In this document: positions 36,137-45,239 of the stretch, piece after piece
Numbering within the stretch: position 1 is the stretch's first letter
Layout: every line of letters starts with the position of its first letter
NCBI GenBank assembly: GCA_023435305.1
Contig: JAEYRV010000027.1
Span: 89,211 to 153,210, forward strand
From: Bacillota bacterium
GTDB taxonomy: Bacteria; Bacillota; Clostridia; Acetivibrionales; DTU013
Length of the DNA: 64,000 nucleotides
Direction of reading: 5' to 3'
Translations under genes and position numbers: made by a program
The notes under the pieces: generated by a model
What the model was told of the DNA's origin: nothing
Databases searched by the model: none
The model's input: only the letters and a program-made list of their open reading frames with translations

Positions 36137-37687
36137 TTATCTGATAGCTTCCTTTATCGTGACCGGCAGGAAGTCGACAATGTCTCCCGCCACGATCCCG
36201 TGCATTCCTTTGTAGTCAGCCGCAGCATCTCCTGCAAGGCCGTGCAGGTAGACCCCTGCCACAGCCGCCGCACTTATGCCGACGCCCTGGGCTGCTATAC
36301 CTGCTATAATACCTGTAAGCACATCTCCCGTTCCCGCGGTCGCCATCCCGGCATTTCCTGTCAGATTGACAAAGACTCTGCCGTCGGGGCATGCCACGAC
36401 TGTCCTGCTGCCCTTAAGGACAACAGTCACTCCATACTCCCGGGCAAATCTCTGCGCATTCCCGATCCTGTCAGACTGCACAGCCTTGATATCAACACCC
36501 ATCAGCCTTGCCATTTCACCGGGATGAGGAGTCACTGCCGCTTCGGTTTTAAATTTTTTCAGTATTGAAGGATCGCCAGAAACGACATTCAGTGCGTCTG
36601 CATCAAGAATCAGCGGCACTTTGCAGTTTTCTATCACAAGAGTGACGATTTTTTTTGTATCCTCTGTGACCGCAAGTCCGGGTCCGATCGCCACAGCATC
36701 CATTTTATCCAGCTTCCCCAGTATTGCTTCGGAGCATGAAGCTGTCAGTATACCTGTTCCGCCGTCCTCCAGCGGGATCACGACTGGTTCGGTGAGCTTA
36801 GAACAATATATGGGCATCAGACTGGCAGGTACTCCCGTATATACAAGGCCTGCGCCTGACCTGAGCGCAGCTGCTGATGCAAGGCATCCCGAACCGGTCA
36901 TCCCGTTGGAGCCGGTAATAATAAACACCCTGCCATAATCGCCCTTATTGCTGTCCGGCTTTCTACCCGGCAGCATGGAAACCGCCATTTGCCTGTCGAT
37001 TATCCATGTCCCTATGTCCTGCTTGTTTATTGCCGAAGGAGGTATTCCGATATCGGCAGTCATCAGTCTGCCTGTATATTCACAGCCGGGATTCAGCAGC
37101 AGGCCGGACTTGGGCATACAAAAAGTAACTGTTGCGGCAGCCTTGATGCATGTTCCCTTTACGGTCCCGTATCTGCCGTCAATACCGGATGGTATATCAA
37201 TAGACAGAATAGGTGTACCGGAATCGTTCATCAGTCTGATGATTTCAGCCGTAAAGCCGTCGACATCGCGGCTCAGGCCGGTTCCGAATATACCGTCTAT
37301 TATCAGATCCGATGCTGCCAGATCCTGTGAGAATCCTTCGGTGCCACATTCCTCAGAAAGTTCGCATATATCTATTCCTATCCGTCCGAGGATATCCATG
37401 TTAACCAGTGCATCACCTGTTATGCCTTCTTTACTGCCAACCAGGTATGTACTGATATTGACGCCTTTACTGTAGAGCAGCCTTGCTGCCGCAAATGCAT
37501 CACCGCCATTGTTGCCCCTTCCGGCAACAACTGTAACCATTCTGCCGCTGCAGTCCTCTATCATGGCTGCCGCTTCCGCAGCAACTGCTGCCGCAGCATT
37601 TTCCATCAGCAGGATCCCTGGTATGCCCATCTCATTTATGGCAAATTCATCGATTTTCCTCATTTGTTCCGGTGTTACAACCTTCAT
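36137..37687 (-). CDS. nnr: Bifunctional NAD(P)HX epimerase / ADP-dependent dehydratase
   Basis: 516 residues. The N-terminal YjeF_N domain (~1-210) is the epimerase, with AGRGNNGGDAFAAARLL and DGIFGTGLSR. The C-terminal ribokinase-like domain (~225-500) is the dehydratase, with KGDYGRVFIITGSNGMTGS, HPGEMARLMG and the ATP/ADP site TAGTGDVLTG. Together they repair hydrated NADH and NADPH. ATG start. Directly upstream of alr in the same direction. Confidence 0.96.
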   Translation of the reverse strand: MKVVTPEQMRKIDEFAINEMGIPGILLMENAAAAVAAEAAAMIEDCSGRMVTVVAGRGNNGGDAFAAARLLYSKGVNISTYLVGSKEGITGDALVNMDILGRIGIDICELSEECGTEGFSQDLAASDLIIDGIFGTGLSRDVDGFTAEIIRLMNDSGTPILSIDIPSGIDGRYGTVKGTCIKAAATVTFCMPKSGLLLNPGCEYTGRLMTADIGIPPSAINKQDIGTWIIDRQMAVSMLPGRKPDSNKGDYGRVFIITGSNGMTGSGCLASAAALRSGAGLVYTGVPASLMPIYCSKLTEPVVIPLEDGGTGILTASCSEAILGKLDKMDAVAIGPGLAVTEDTKKIVTLVIENCKVPLILDADALNVVSGDPSILKKFKTEAAVTPHPGEMARLMGVDIKAVQSDRIGNAQRFAREYGVTVVLKGSRTVVACPDGRVFVNLTGNAGMATAGTGDVLTGIIAGIAAQGVGISAAAVAGVYLHGLAGDAAADYKGMHGIVAGDIVDFLPVTIKEAIR

Positions 37688-37711
37688 TTATCCATACCTC
37701 GTTCGTCCACA

Positions 37712-38335
37712 TTATTCAAAGAACTCGCTGTCCAGCCTTTCAAGCTCTTCACCGCCCAGCAGATCATGGAAATACGAGTAGATGTCGGTATCATCCTGTG
37801 AGAGCGTTTCTTTCTCATCTATATATTCCTTAAGCCTCGATCTTGTTTCCTCTATCAGCTTTTCAAGCTCCTTCACTCTCTTCCTGGCAGAGCCTATCTT
37901 GTAGTATACTATATTGACCGTTTCCTCCAGCAGCTCCAGATTTGCCTTCTTTTTTCTGTCCGGCATCTCGTCGAGCAGCTCCTCTATACGCTTTGCCCTG
38001 CTGTTGATTCTCTTGATTTCGCGCTCCGAGTCCTGCATCTCCTGTTTGGCAGTCTCATCATTCTTCTCAAAGACCTCGGGTGTAAGTCTGATTATCTTGT
38101 CCATATGGCTTTTCTTGGCGGATGCTATTTCCTTTTGCTCCGCTATTAGACGTGCCTCTTCCTTGAGCAGTTCCTTCAGCTTATGTTCGATACGCTCGAT
38201 GGACGGGCTTTTGGGCGCGTTGGCAAAAAGCCTGTTCCAGCGCTCATCGAGGATAAGAAGTGAAATATTGTTCTTCCTCAGTGTACTGGTATCGAATTTT
38301 TTGCCATCCCGCGGTCTTTTAGGCAACAGCCGCAT
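37712..38335 (-). CDS. Coiled-coil hypothetical protein
   Basis: About 207 residues, soluble, highly charged. Residues ~50-190 are predicted coiled coil with a short break near DEMPDRKKK (~130). The basic N-terminus RLLPKRPRDGKKFDTSTLRK and acidic C-terminus (GGEELERLDSEFFE) differ strongly in charge. The start is the ATG at 38335, six nt after GGGAGGTGAT. It is 24 bp upstream of nnr. No family function is recognised. Confidence 0.8.
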   Translation of the reverse strand: MRLLPKRPRDGKKFDTSTLRKNNISLLILDERWNRLFANAPKSPSIERIEHKLKELLKEEARLIAEQKEIASAKKSHMDKIIRLTPEVFEKNDETAKQEMQDSEREIKRINSRAKRIEELLDEMPDRKKKANLELLEETVNIVYYKIGSARKRVKELEKLIEETRSRLKEYIDEKETLSQDDTDIYSYFHDLLGGEELERLDSEFFE

Positions 38336-38444
38336 AGATCCATCACCTCCCGGCCATATAGGCATCCGCATAACCGATATAACCTATTATAACACTTATA
38401 CGCCGCCTCGCTATAATATATATCGGCATTATAACCTCATAAAG

Positions 38445-39575
38445 CTATGACAAGGAACCCCTCAGGTAATCGAGTGATATACCGCGCTCCTTTGCAAGGG
38501 CCTGCCCGACTTCCGTGTAATTTATTCCAGCAACACTGTTATCCATAAAGATGCTAAGCTCCTTGGGATCAGTTGCCGCTGAAAAGATTCGGGAGACCAG
38601 TCCCACCTTGTCCAGTATGTTGTGGAGCCGTGAATTTACAGCTTTTTCAGAGTTCGCGGAGGACTCGAAGCAGAGAAACTCCTTGTTGAAATTCAAAGAA
38701 AAAACAGTACCATGGAAGGAGTCTGTCAATACATACGATGCCCCGGCAAACAATCCGAGAAATTCCCGGGGACCTGCGTCCAGTATTTTGACCCTGGTCT
38801 GGGGCACAACTCTCCTGGAACCGCAGAGCGATACCACGGGCAGCTTATATTTATCGGAAACAGCCTGCACATATCCGGCATACTTCCTGGCATCGGTAAT
38901 AAAATAGCACAGAATGTAAGGCTCACGGATATCCGGCGGAGCGGCAAGAGTGCTCCATTCGTCCTTATCAAGCAGCAAAGTGGGGTCAAGTACGGTGATG
39001 GAATCCCTTCCTGTCACCTCCTTTAAAATCTTCTCCCCCTGCTTTTCCCGGACAGAAAGGTGCTCAAACTTGTCTATGTATTTTTTCAGAGGCTCCCTTT
39101 TGTCCTCAGGTATCGAGCTGATACCGAAGCTCGGTGCGTATGCCACACGCCTTCCTGATTTCGCAAATTCCGCGAAAAATGCCGGGTCGTAGGTTTTCTC
39201 ACCAAAAATCAGGGGATTCCATATCTGGTCACTGCCGCAGACATAAGCCTCATATTCAGGAGGATCCGAACAAAGAGCCTCATAAGAACCATAGAACCTC
39301 GGTGAAAGATCCATCTCATTTTGTACAAATCCGTTAAATCTGTCATGCCTTTTCTTCAGCTTTCCATAGTTCAGAAGCGTATTGGCATTTGACAGGATGG
39401 AACCGGCAGAAAACCCTTTTTTGAAAAGCCTGCTCCCTTCAATATTGTCCATCCTTATGTAGTTTATGATCTCACATTTCATCCCCAGCAGCGATATCGC
39501 TCTCATGAGAGCATACGCCTGAAGCTGGGCCCCATAGTGATGTGCATAATGGAATGTCAAAATACCGGCTTTCAT
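38445..39575 (-). CDS. Polysaccharide pyruvyl transferase family protein
   Basis: 376 residues. The N-terminal HYAHHYGAQLQAYALMRAI and later CGSDQIWNPL and DSFHGTVFSL match the PS_pyruv_trans family, which adds pyruvate ketals to sugars of surface polymers. It is not the shorter CsaB type. It lies 25 bp after an FrhB-like Fe-S gene, a pairing common in exopolysaccharide loci. ATG with GGAAGGGG upstream. Confidence 0.88.
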   Translation of the reverse strand: MKAGILTFHYAHHYGAQLQAYALMRAISLLGMKCEIINYIRMDNIEGSRLFKKGFSAGSILSNANTLLNYGKLKKRHDRFNGFVQNEMDLSPRFYGSYEALCSDPPEYEAYVCGSDQIWNPLIFGEKTYDPAFFAEFAKSGRRVAYAPSFGISSIPEDKREPLKKYIDKFEHLSVREKQGEKILKEVTGRDSITVLDPTLLLDKDEWSTLAAPPDIREPYILCYFITDARKYAGYVQAVSDKYKLPVVSLCGSRRVVPQTRVKILDAGPREFLGLFAGASYVLTDSFHGTVFSLNFNKEFLCFESSANSEKAVNSRLHNILDKVGLVSRIFSAATDPKELSIFMDNSVAGINYTEVGQALAKERGISLDYLRGSLS

Positions 39576-39600
39576 AAAAAACCCCTTCCGTTGATTATCT

Positions 39601-40764
39601 TCAGCCCCTGCCTAACATACGTTTGAGAATGCACTTCATCTTGTATTTTACACTTGTGTTGTCCATGTACTTTTTTCTCAGTGTATCGAAATCACGGCCT
39701 TTTGCCATGTCAGCAAAGAAGGCTCTTCTGCCCGCCGGTTCCGCAGCTGATGAAACAAGCCTCGGATTATACTTTACAGCTTCATTTATATCACATGCAC
39801 TTATGCACACGTCGTCCTCGATTTCCTTCAAGGCCGCTTCTGCCGCGGTACTATGGGTAATCACCAGCGACACTCCCCTGTTGTCGTCCTCGATAATACC
39901 GCCCATTTTTTCTATTCCCCAGAAGTCAGCCAGAGTTATATCCGCGCTGGAATCCCATACTCTGAATCTGCAGTCAAAACACGAGCTTCTGCTGAGTATA
40001 TTCTTTCCGAAGCCAATGAAGTAAAGTTCTTTTTTCGCCTGGACCCGATATCTGCCGCCATTTTTGAAGCCGATATCCATCCGGTAATCCTTCCACCCAC
40101 CGGATTTGTCCCTGAATGATACTGTCCCTGTCTCGCTGCCGTTTTTCCTTTCAAGGTAGTCCAGATACATCCTCCACACCCTTGGTGACGGCACACCGAA
40201 GCAGGCCAGGTCACAGGTGATGAGATTCTCATAGACCTTCCCCAGGAAGGCTTTGAGTCCTGCTATCTGGCATGGTGTCCCGCAGAAAAGCACATGCCTT
40301 CCTTCCTGCAAAAATTTCTTTGTCTCTTTGAAGGTGTTCGCTATGTCGCTTTGTACATATTTCGACCTTCTCAGCCTATCAAGCTCTTCAATATTTTCAA
40401 TATGGCTATGTTTTACACGAAAATTGCTGTCGAACCCAGCTCCGAATACAACTCCCCCTTTCTCGAGAGTTTTTGCTGCAAGCTGTGAAAAAACGCCTCC
40501 GGATGAGCTTTTAGCCCTGATCTCGTCATTTTTTGTATAGCAGGCATAAGCCTTCTTCTCTGGTTTATCACTGCCGCTGCCAGCTGCACTGTTCACCGGA
40601 CAAGTCCTGGTGCACAAACCGCAGTCAGTACATTTATCCTCATCAATAAAAGGATACAGAAATCCCTCGTCATTTTCCTTCATTGCGACAGCGTTCATCG
40701 GGCACACCTGGCTGCAGGCCGAGCAGCCTGTACAGGTCCGGCTGTCTTTTACTATCCATTTCAT
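39601..40764 (-). CDS. FrhB-like (F420 hydrogenase beta-type) 4Fe-4S protein
   Basis: 387 residues. Two ferredoxin-type clusters at the N-terminus, CTGCSACSQVCP (~11) and CTDCGLCTRTCP (~41), are followed by FrhB/FdhB N and C domains with SSGGVFSQLA, FCGTPCQIAGL and DFWGIEKM. True F420 hydrogenase subunits transfer electrons to a flavin or F420. Isolated homologues beside pyruvyl transferases occur in polysaccharide loci, with an unsettled redox role. Divergent from the glycosyltransferase gene at 40948. Confidence 0.88.
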   Translation of the reverse strand: MKWIVKDSRTCTGCSACSQVCPMNAVAMKENDEGFLYPFIDEDKCTDCGLCTRTCPVNSAAGSGSDKPEKKAYACYTKNDEIRAKSSSGGVFSQLAAKTLEKGGVVFGAGFDSNFRVKHSHIENIEELDRLRRSKYVQSDIANTFKETKKFLQEGRHVLFCGTPCQIAGLKAFLGKVYENLITCDLACFGVPSPRVWRMYLDYLERKNGSETGTVSFRDKSGGWKDYRMDIGFKNGGRYRVQAKKELYFIGFGKNILSRSSCFDCRFRVWDSSADITLADFWGIEKMGGIIEDDNRGVSLVITHSTAAEAALKEIEDDVCISACDINEAVKYNPRLVSSAAEPAGRRAFFADMAKGRDFDTLRKKYMDNTSVKYKMKCILKRMLGRG

Positions 40765-40947
40765 GCTGCGTGCATCCTTCCTGTATATATTGCGATACGA
40801 AACGATTCTTTTTAATTATAACATTTCTTTTCAAAAAAAATCATTCCTCGGTGAATGTTTCAATTTGATGATATCCTCGACTCGTCATACGCCATATGGT
40901 AAAATGGTGCTGTCAACAAAGGAGAATATCCGGGAGGGGGCGGCAGG

Positions 40948-42081
40948 ATGCACAGGGTGCTCCACATGCTGAATTACCTTGGAAACGGCGGAACGGAAAA
41001 ATACATATACTCTCTGGCAAAAAAGCTCCATGGCAGGACATGCGAGTTTTATATAGCATATTCACAGGACGGTCCGGGCAGAGGCGCCTTTGAAGAGCTG
41101 GGCGTCAGAATGCTGCCGCTTCAAATGATCAGCCCCTTCGACATAAGGGCGGCTCTCCGGCTGAAAAAAATGTGCCGGGATCTCTCTATAGAAACAGTAC
41201 ATACACATTTTCTCAGAGAAAACTACATCGGCGCTCTGTCAAAAATGGCCGGAAACAAAGTCCGGCTTATAAACACGCGGCACATGCTCCTTGAAAACAC
41301 GAGGCAGGTAGTGCTTGCCAACAGGATATTCACCAGGTTCAACAGCAGTATAATAGCGGTCAGCCGTCATGTACTGGACAGCCTGATCAATGAGGGCATC
41401 AGAGAGGACAAGATCTCAATGATACATAACGGAGTCGATCCCGATGAATGGACCGGTTCCGGTCAGCCTGCCGATAACTGTTTCAGAAAGAACCTGGGCA
41501 TCGACAGTAATGAGCTTCTTATTACATCCGATTCGAGATTTTCTCCTGAAAAAGGCCATGATTTTATTATAGAAGTCATCAGATATTTCAACGAAAATCT
41601 GCAAGAATACTCCCTAACCGATAAAAAATGCAGGTTCATTCTGGCTGCTGACGGGCCGCTGCTGGGCGAAATAAAGGAAAAAGCGAAAGAATACAGCCTT
41701 GAAAACAGCATTATTTTTACAGGCTATGTAAATAATGTGAAGGAATTGCTGAAAAACTCGGATATCTTCATTGCCCATTCAAAAAGCGAGGCCTTCGGGA
41801 TCGCGATACTTGAGGCCATGGCTTCAGGTCTCCCTGTGATAACCACAGCCAGCGGAGGCACTGCAGAAATTGTAAACGAGGAGTACAACAATGGGATACT
41901 TGTTGACTTCGGCGATGTCAAGAGTTATGCGGACAGCATAGCACTGCTGGCCTCAAATGAAGCTCTGAGGAAGCAATATGCACAAAATGGCCTGGCTGTC
42001 GTCCGTGACCACTTCAGCCTTGATAAAACTGCGGATGAAACTTATAATCTTTATAGAAAACAGGAAAGGAGACAGGGATGA
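40948..42081 (+). CDS. Glycosyltransferase family 4
   Basis: 377 residues with the GT-B fold. The N-terminal acceptor domain holds LNYLGNGGTEKYIYSLA (~6). The C-terminal domain holds the donor site, DSRFSPEKGHDF and the EX7E motif within SEAFGIAILEAMASG (~272). Retaining, donor sugar unknown. ATG behind GGGAGGGGG. Its stop overlaps the start of the next gene by 4 nt (ATGA), so it opens a four-gene polysaccharide operon. Confidence 0.93.
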   Translation: MHRVLHMLNYLGNGGTEKYIYSLAKKLHGRTCEFYIAYSQDGPGRGAFEELGVRMLPLQMISPFDIRAALRLKKMCRDLSIETVHTHFLRENYIGALSKMAGNKVRLINTRHMLLENTRQVVLANRIFTRFNSSIIAVSRHVLDSLINEGIREDKISMIHNGVDPDEWTGSGQPADNCFRKNLGIDSNELLITSDSRFSPEKGHDFIIEVIRYFNENLQEYSLTDKKCRFILAADGPLLGEIKEKAKEYSLENSIIFTGYVNNVKELLKNSDIFIAHSKSEAFGIAILEAMASGLPVITTASGGTAEIVNEEYNNGILVDFGDVKSYADSIALLASNEALRKQYAQNGLAVVRDHFSLDKTADETYNLYRKQERRQG

Positions 42082-42572
42082 TCGATAAAAGCGGCAGATT
42101 GTTCGGAAAAATAAATATAATCGACCTGATTTTTATAGTAATAATTCTGGCTGCGGCAGTATTCGCCATGAACAAATTCGGTTTGTTCTCGCCCGAAAAA
42201 ACCACGAGCACATCCGAGAGTAAAATGCTTCTGACACTGTACCAGGAAGAGGCGAATACCTTTACGGCCTCAAATATAAAGCCAGGCGACCCGGTGTCTG
42301 AATCCTTCCAGAACGTGAACTTCGGTAAGGTATCCGGGATAGAGATCGGCGAACCGGTAAACTGGGGAGCTGACCAGGAGGGCAGACAGGTAGAGGCAGG
42401 AAGGGACGGCTACTCATCCGTGAAACTCACGGTAGAAGCTCCTGGAACCGTGACCTCATCAGGACTCACGATCAGCGGCGTGAAGTATTACATCGGACAG
42501 ATCCTCGTCATCAGAGTCGGCACGTCGACCTTGTACGCAAGGATCGATGACGCCGAACAAATAAATCAGTAA
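42078..42572 (+). CDS. DUF4330-like membrane-anchored protein (copy 1)
   Basis: 164 residues. One N-terminal TM segment (~12-33, IIDLIFIVIILAAAVFAM), then an extracytoplasmic beta-rich domain. Conserved with the next gene are KxGDPVxExxQNxNFGKVxGIExGEP, the GYSSxxLTxExxGTVxxxG block and the YYxGQxL end. Function unknown. ATGA overlap with the glycosyltransferase gene and position before the polymerase point to polysaccharide export or polymerisation. Confidence 0.85.
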   Translation: MIDKSGRLFGKINIIDLIFIVIILAAAVFAMNKFGLFSPEKTTSTSESKMLLTLYQEEANTFTASNIKPGDPVSESFQNVNFGKVSGIEIGEPVNWGADQEGRQVEAGRDGYSSVKLTVEAPGTVTSSGLTISGVKYYIGQILVIRVGTSTLYARIDDAEQINQ

Positions 42573-42585
42573 GGTGGGAAATAAT

Positions 42586-43059
42586 ATGTTTAGAAAAAAA
42601 TCCACATGGATAGCGATAGCAATCATAGCAATAGCGGCCATAGGTGTCATAGGCATCTCGGGCAAATTTGCAAAAGCAAAGGTAGGCACTCCGGCAGCGG
42701 CCCAGGAAAAATTAATAGTCACCTTTTATCTTGAAAACACTCCCGACAGCACGATCGATGCAATAAAGGGAGGCGACCCTGTCAGGGAAACCGTACAGAA
42801 CTCCAACTTCGGCAAGGTCATCGGCATCGAACGCGGCGAGTCCATATTCTGGGCTGCAAGGGATTCAGGAGAATTCGTGGCCTCGCCGAGAGAAGGCTAT
42901 TCTTCACTGAGCCTGACAATGGAAACAATGGGTACTGTAAACACCAATGGCGTATCCATAGACAAGTCCCTCTATTATGTCGGCCAGACCTTGTCACTGT
43001 ATGCGGGCAACAGCTTCCTGAAGGATGGAAGGATATCCAAAATAGAAAAAGCTGATTGA
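42586..43059 (+). CDS. DUF4330-like membrane-anchored protein (copy 2)
   Basis: About 157 residues, same architecture as copy 1: TM segment (~9-27) plus one extracytoplasmic domain. It shares GGDPVRETVQNSNFGKVIG, then EGYSSLSLTMETMGTV and SLYYVGQTLSL. The two likely arose by tandem duplication and have diverged considerably. Start at the ATG at 42586, behind AAGGTGGG. 14 bp before the polymerase gene. Confidence 0.83.
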   Translation: MFRKKSTWIAIAIIAIAAIGVIGISGKFAKAKVGTPAAAQEKLIVTFYLENTPDSTIDAIKGGDPVRETVQNSNFGKVIGIERGESIFWAARDSGEFVASPREGYSSLSLTMETMGTVNTNGVSIDKSLYYVGQTLSLYAGNSFLKDGRISKIEKAD

Positions 43060-43073
43060 TAAGGAAAAGGATT

Positions 43074-44489
43074 ATGAAGGATTTAATAAAAAACACAATA
43101 GAGAGCAGTTTGGTCCTTTCATATTTCAGAGGTCCGGACAAATCGCAGCAAAGCTGGTCCGACAGCTTTCTCCTGCGCATCCTGAATACCATCGTCAATT
43201 TCCCGGGTAAACTGCTCAAAGCGATTTACAGCAGATGGGAAACCGTGTTCGAAAACAGCTTTGCCATCAAACTGCTGCGTTATATAACAGAAAACCTGCA
43301 TGTTGTTATCGGACTTGTGCTTATAATATTCATGATTGTTCCGTACTATATATGGCAGAATGAATACGGGGTGATGCTGACAGCAGGACTGTCGGCGCTG
43401 TTCTTCCTTCGCCTTATGATAAACAGGAAGAGTCTCATAGAGACACCCTCCATCGACTATTCTGTTATATTGTTCTTTGTAAGTATAACCACGGCGGCAG
43501 CCACATCATTATTCCCCGGAGAAAGCCTTCGCTACCTGGTCCACTACATAGTTGCTTTCATATTTATGGTGATAATCGTCAGCACTGTGGACACAAAGGA
43601 AAAGCTGACTATGCTTATCAGGCTCATTGCTGTCGGTACGTTCCTGACCGCACTTTATGGCATATATCAATGGAAGGTGACAGGTATCGCTGTCGATCCG
43701 TCTACCACCGACCTGACACTGAACCCCGATCTTGGCGGCAGAGTATATTCTACGATGGGCAACGCCAACGTTTATGGAGAAATGCTGGTGCTTACGATAC
43801 CGTTTTTCATAGCTTTGATATTCAACGAAAAATCAATCTTCAAAAAAGCCGGATGGTTCATTGCTCTCATGCCGGTAGTCATAGTGCTGTTCAAGACAGG
43901 CTCAAGATCGGCATGGATAGCTCTTGCGGCAGCGGCTCTTGTGTTCGTGTTTTTCTGGAACATGAAGTTCATTCCCGCCATAATAATCGTAGGACTTATT
44001 GCGATACCCTTCCTGCCATCCTGGATAACAAACAGGATAATGACAATATTCAACGGACAGGATACCTCAATAGGATACCGGAGCAAGATCTTCGATGCAT
44101 CGATGCCAATGCTAAAGGATTATTGGACCACCGGCGTAGGCCTCGGGCCCGGCGTCGTATCCACTATATTCCAGCGGTACAAGACCTTCGGCCTCACAAA
44201 AGTTGCTCACTCGCATATACTGTACCTGCAGCTCTGGCTTGAAGCAGGAGTGGCCGCTCTGCTGAGCTTCCTGCTCATCATATTCAGGATGGTGCGAAAT
44301 GCATTTGAGGCAATGGTAAGCAAGAAGGACCCTGAGACGGGAAAGATAATGTATGCCGCACTGGCAGGCGCCGCAGGTCTCCTGACAATGGGTCTTGCCG
44401 ACCATGTGTTTTTCTTCACCCGCATAATGTTCCTGTTCTGGATCAACATCTCCGTGATACTTGCCTCCGTGAAAATAAGAAAGATGTAA
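43074..44489 (+). CDS. O-antigen ligase / polymerase (Wzy_C) family membrane protein
   Basis: About 471 residues, ten or more TM segments. The characteristic large outer loop and Wzy_C region include KTGSRSAWIALAAAALVF (~282) and GVGLGPGVVSTIFQ (~360), then HSHILYLQLWLEAG with the conserved His. It likely polymerises or ligates oligosaccharide units of a surface glycan; ligase and polymerase cannot be told apart by sequence. ATG at 43074 behind GGAAAAGG. Last gene of the four-gene operon. Confidence 0.9.
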   Translation: MKDLIKNTIESSLVLSYFRGPDKSQQSWSDSFLLRILNTIVNFPGKLLKAIYSRWETVFENSFAIKLLRYITENLHVVIGLVLIIFMIVPYYIWQNEYGVMLTAGLSALFFLRLMINRKSLIETPSIDYSVILFFVSITTAAATSLFPGESLRYLVHYIVAFIFMVIIVSTVDTKEKLTMLIRLIAVGTFLTALYGIYQWKVTGIAVDPSTTDLTLNPDLGGRVYSTMGNANVYGEMLVLTIPFFIALIFNEKSIFKKAGWFIALMPVVIVLFKTGSRSAWIALAAAALVFVFFWNMKFIPAIIIVGLIAIPFLPSWITNRIMTIFNGQDTSIGYRSKIFDASMPMLKDYWTTGVGLGPGVVSTIFQRYKTFGLTKVAHSHILYLQLWLEAGVAALLSFLLIIFRMVRNAFEAMVSKKDPETGKIMYAALAGAAGLLTMGLADHVFFFTRIMFLFWINISVILASVKIRKM

Positions 44490-44520
44490 AAAACGGCATA
44501 TGGTGATGTTCCATATGCCG
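44488..44520 (-). terminator. Bidirectional hairpin between the polymerase and hsp20 genes
   Basis: CGGCATATGG-N7-CCATATGCCG is a perfect 10-bp stem. On the minus strand it ends in T6, terminating hsp20; on the plus strand it directly follows the polymerase stop. Confidence 0.88.
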
Positions 44521-44567
44521 GTAAAATGGGGGTTATATAAGATTTTTACGAGGATGTCATCCTTTGT

Positions 44568-45017
44568 TTAGTTGATATCGATCCTGTGGGTAGCGGGCTT
44601 TGTTTCTTCGGTCTTCGGCAGGTTCACTGTGAGCACGCCGTCCTTATACGCAGCCGTTACATTTTCCTGATTTACGCCGTCAACCTGGAAGCTTCTGCAA
44701 TATGAACCATACCTTCTTTCCTTTCTGATATAGTTCTCCCGCTTCTCCTCCGCTTCCTCATTATGCTCAACGCCGACAGTCAATACGCCGTCCCTGAGCT
44801 CGAGCCTGATGTCTTCCTTCTTTACTCCCGGCATATCAGCCTCAATGATGTACTCCTTCTCTGTCTCACGGATATCGGCCTTAATGGGATGTGATGCCTG
44901 GAAAAAGCCTGTAGTAAAGGAATCATTAAAGAAATTATCGAAAAAGCTGTTCAGATCCAGGAAATCATTCCTCACCGACATTCCATTCCTTCTGTTAGAT
45001 GGTACTAATCCGAACAT
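44568..45017 (-). CDS. Hsp20 / alpha-crystallin small heat-shock protein
   Basis: About 149 residues. The N-terminal ~45 residues (FGLVPSNRRN, LNSFFDNFFNDSF) form the variable arm. The alpha-crystallin domain (~45-135) contains ADIRETEKEYIIEADMPGVK, a conserved GVLTV, then AAYKDGVLTVNLPK. A C-terminal extension follows (HRIDIN). It is an ATP-independent holdase. The ATG at 45017 has GGAGGTG upstream. Two CtsR boxes flank its promoter. Confidence 0.96.
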   Translation of the reverse strand: MFGLVPSNRRNGMSVRNDFLDLNSFFDNFFNDSFTTGFFQASHPIKADIRETEKEYIIEADMPGVKKEDIRLELRDGVLTVGVEHNEEAEEKRENYIRKERRYGSYCRSFQVDGVNQENVTAAYKDGVLTVNLPKTEETKPATHRIDIN

Positions 45018-45094
45018 ACAAAACACCTCCGAAAAATTTTTAATCTATGTTAATCTCAGATAGTCCAGTCCATACATTTTAATGAGCAACTGTC

Positions 45095-45111
45095 TTTGAC
45101 TATCTTTGACC
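45095..45111 (-). promoter_or_regulatory. CtsR operator, proximal box
   Basis: On the minus strand GGTCAAAGATAGTCAAA, matching the CtsR consensus RGTCAAA-NAN-RGTCAAA. It lies just downstream of the -10 of hsp20, so repressor binding would block transcription start. CtsR controls clp and hsp genes in Bacillota. Confidence 0.9.
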
Positions 45112-45119
45112 TTAATATT

Positions 45120-45148
45120 ATTCTAAGCCATGTGCACATAATAATCAA
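45120..45148 (-). promoter_or_regulatory. hsp20 sigma-A promoter
   Basis: On the minus strand TTGATT (45148-45143) and TAGAAT (45125-45120) are 17 nt apart, between the two CtsR boxes. Confidence 0.6.
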
Positions 45149-45156
45149 AATTTGTT

Positions 45157-45173
45157 TTTGACTATCTTTGACC
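45157..45173 (-). promoter_or_regulatory. CtsR operator, distal box
   Basis: The same 17-bp sequence as the proximal box, 62 bp away (about six helical turns), just upstream of the -35. Both copies are identical over all 17 bases. Confidence 0.9.
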
Positions 45174-45239
45174 TTTAATGCCTGCCAAACATGTTTATCT
45201 CCGGATATGTCCCCAAATCAATATTTTCCATTGATTTTC

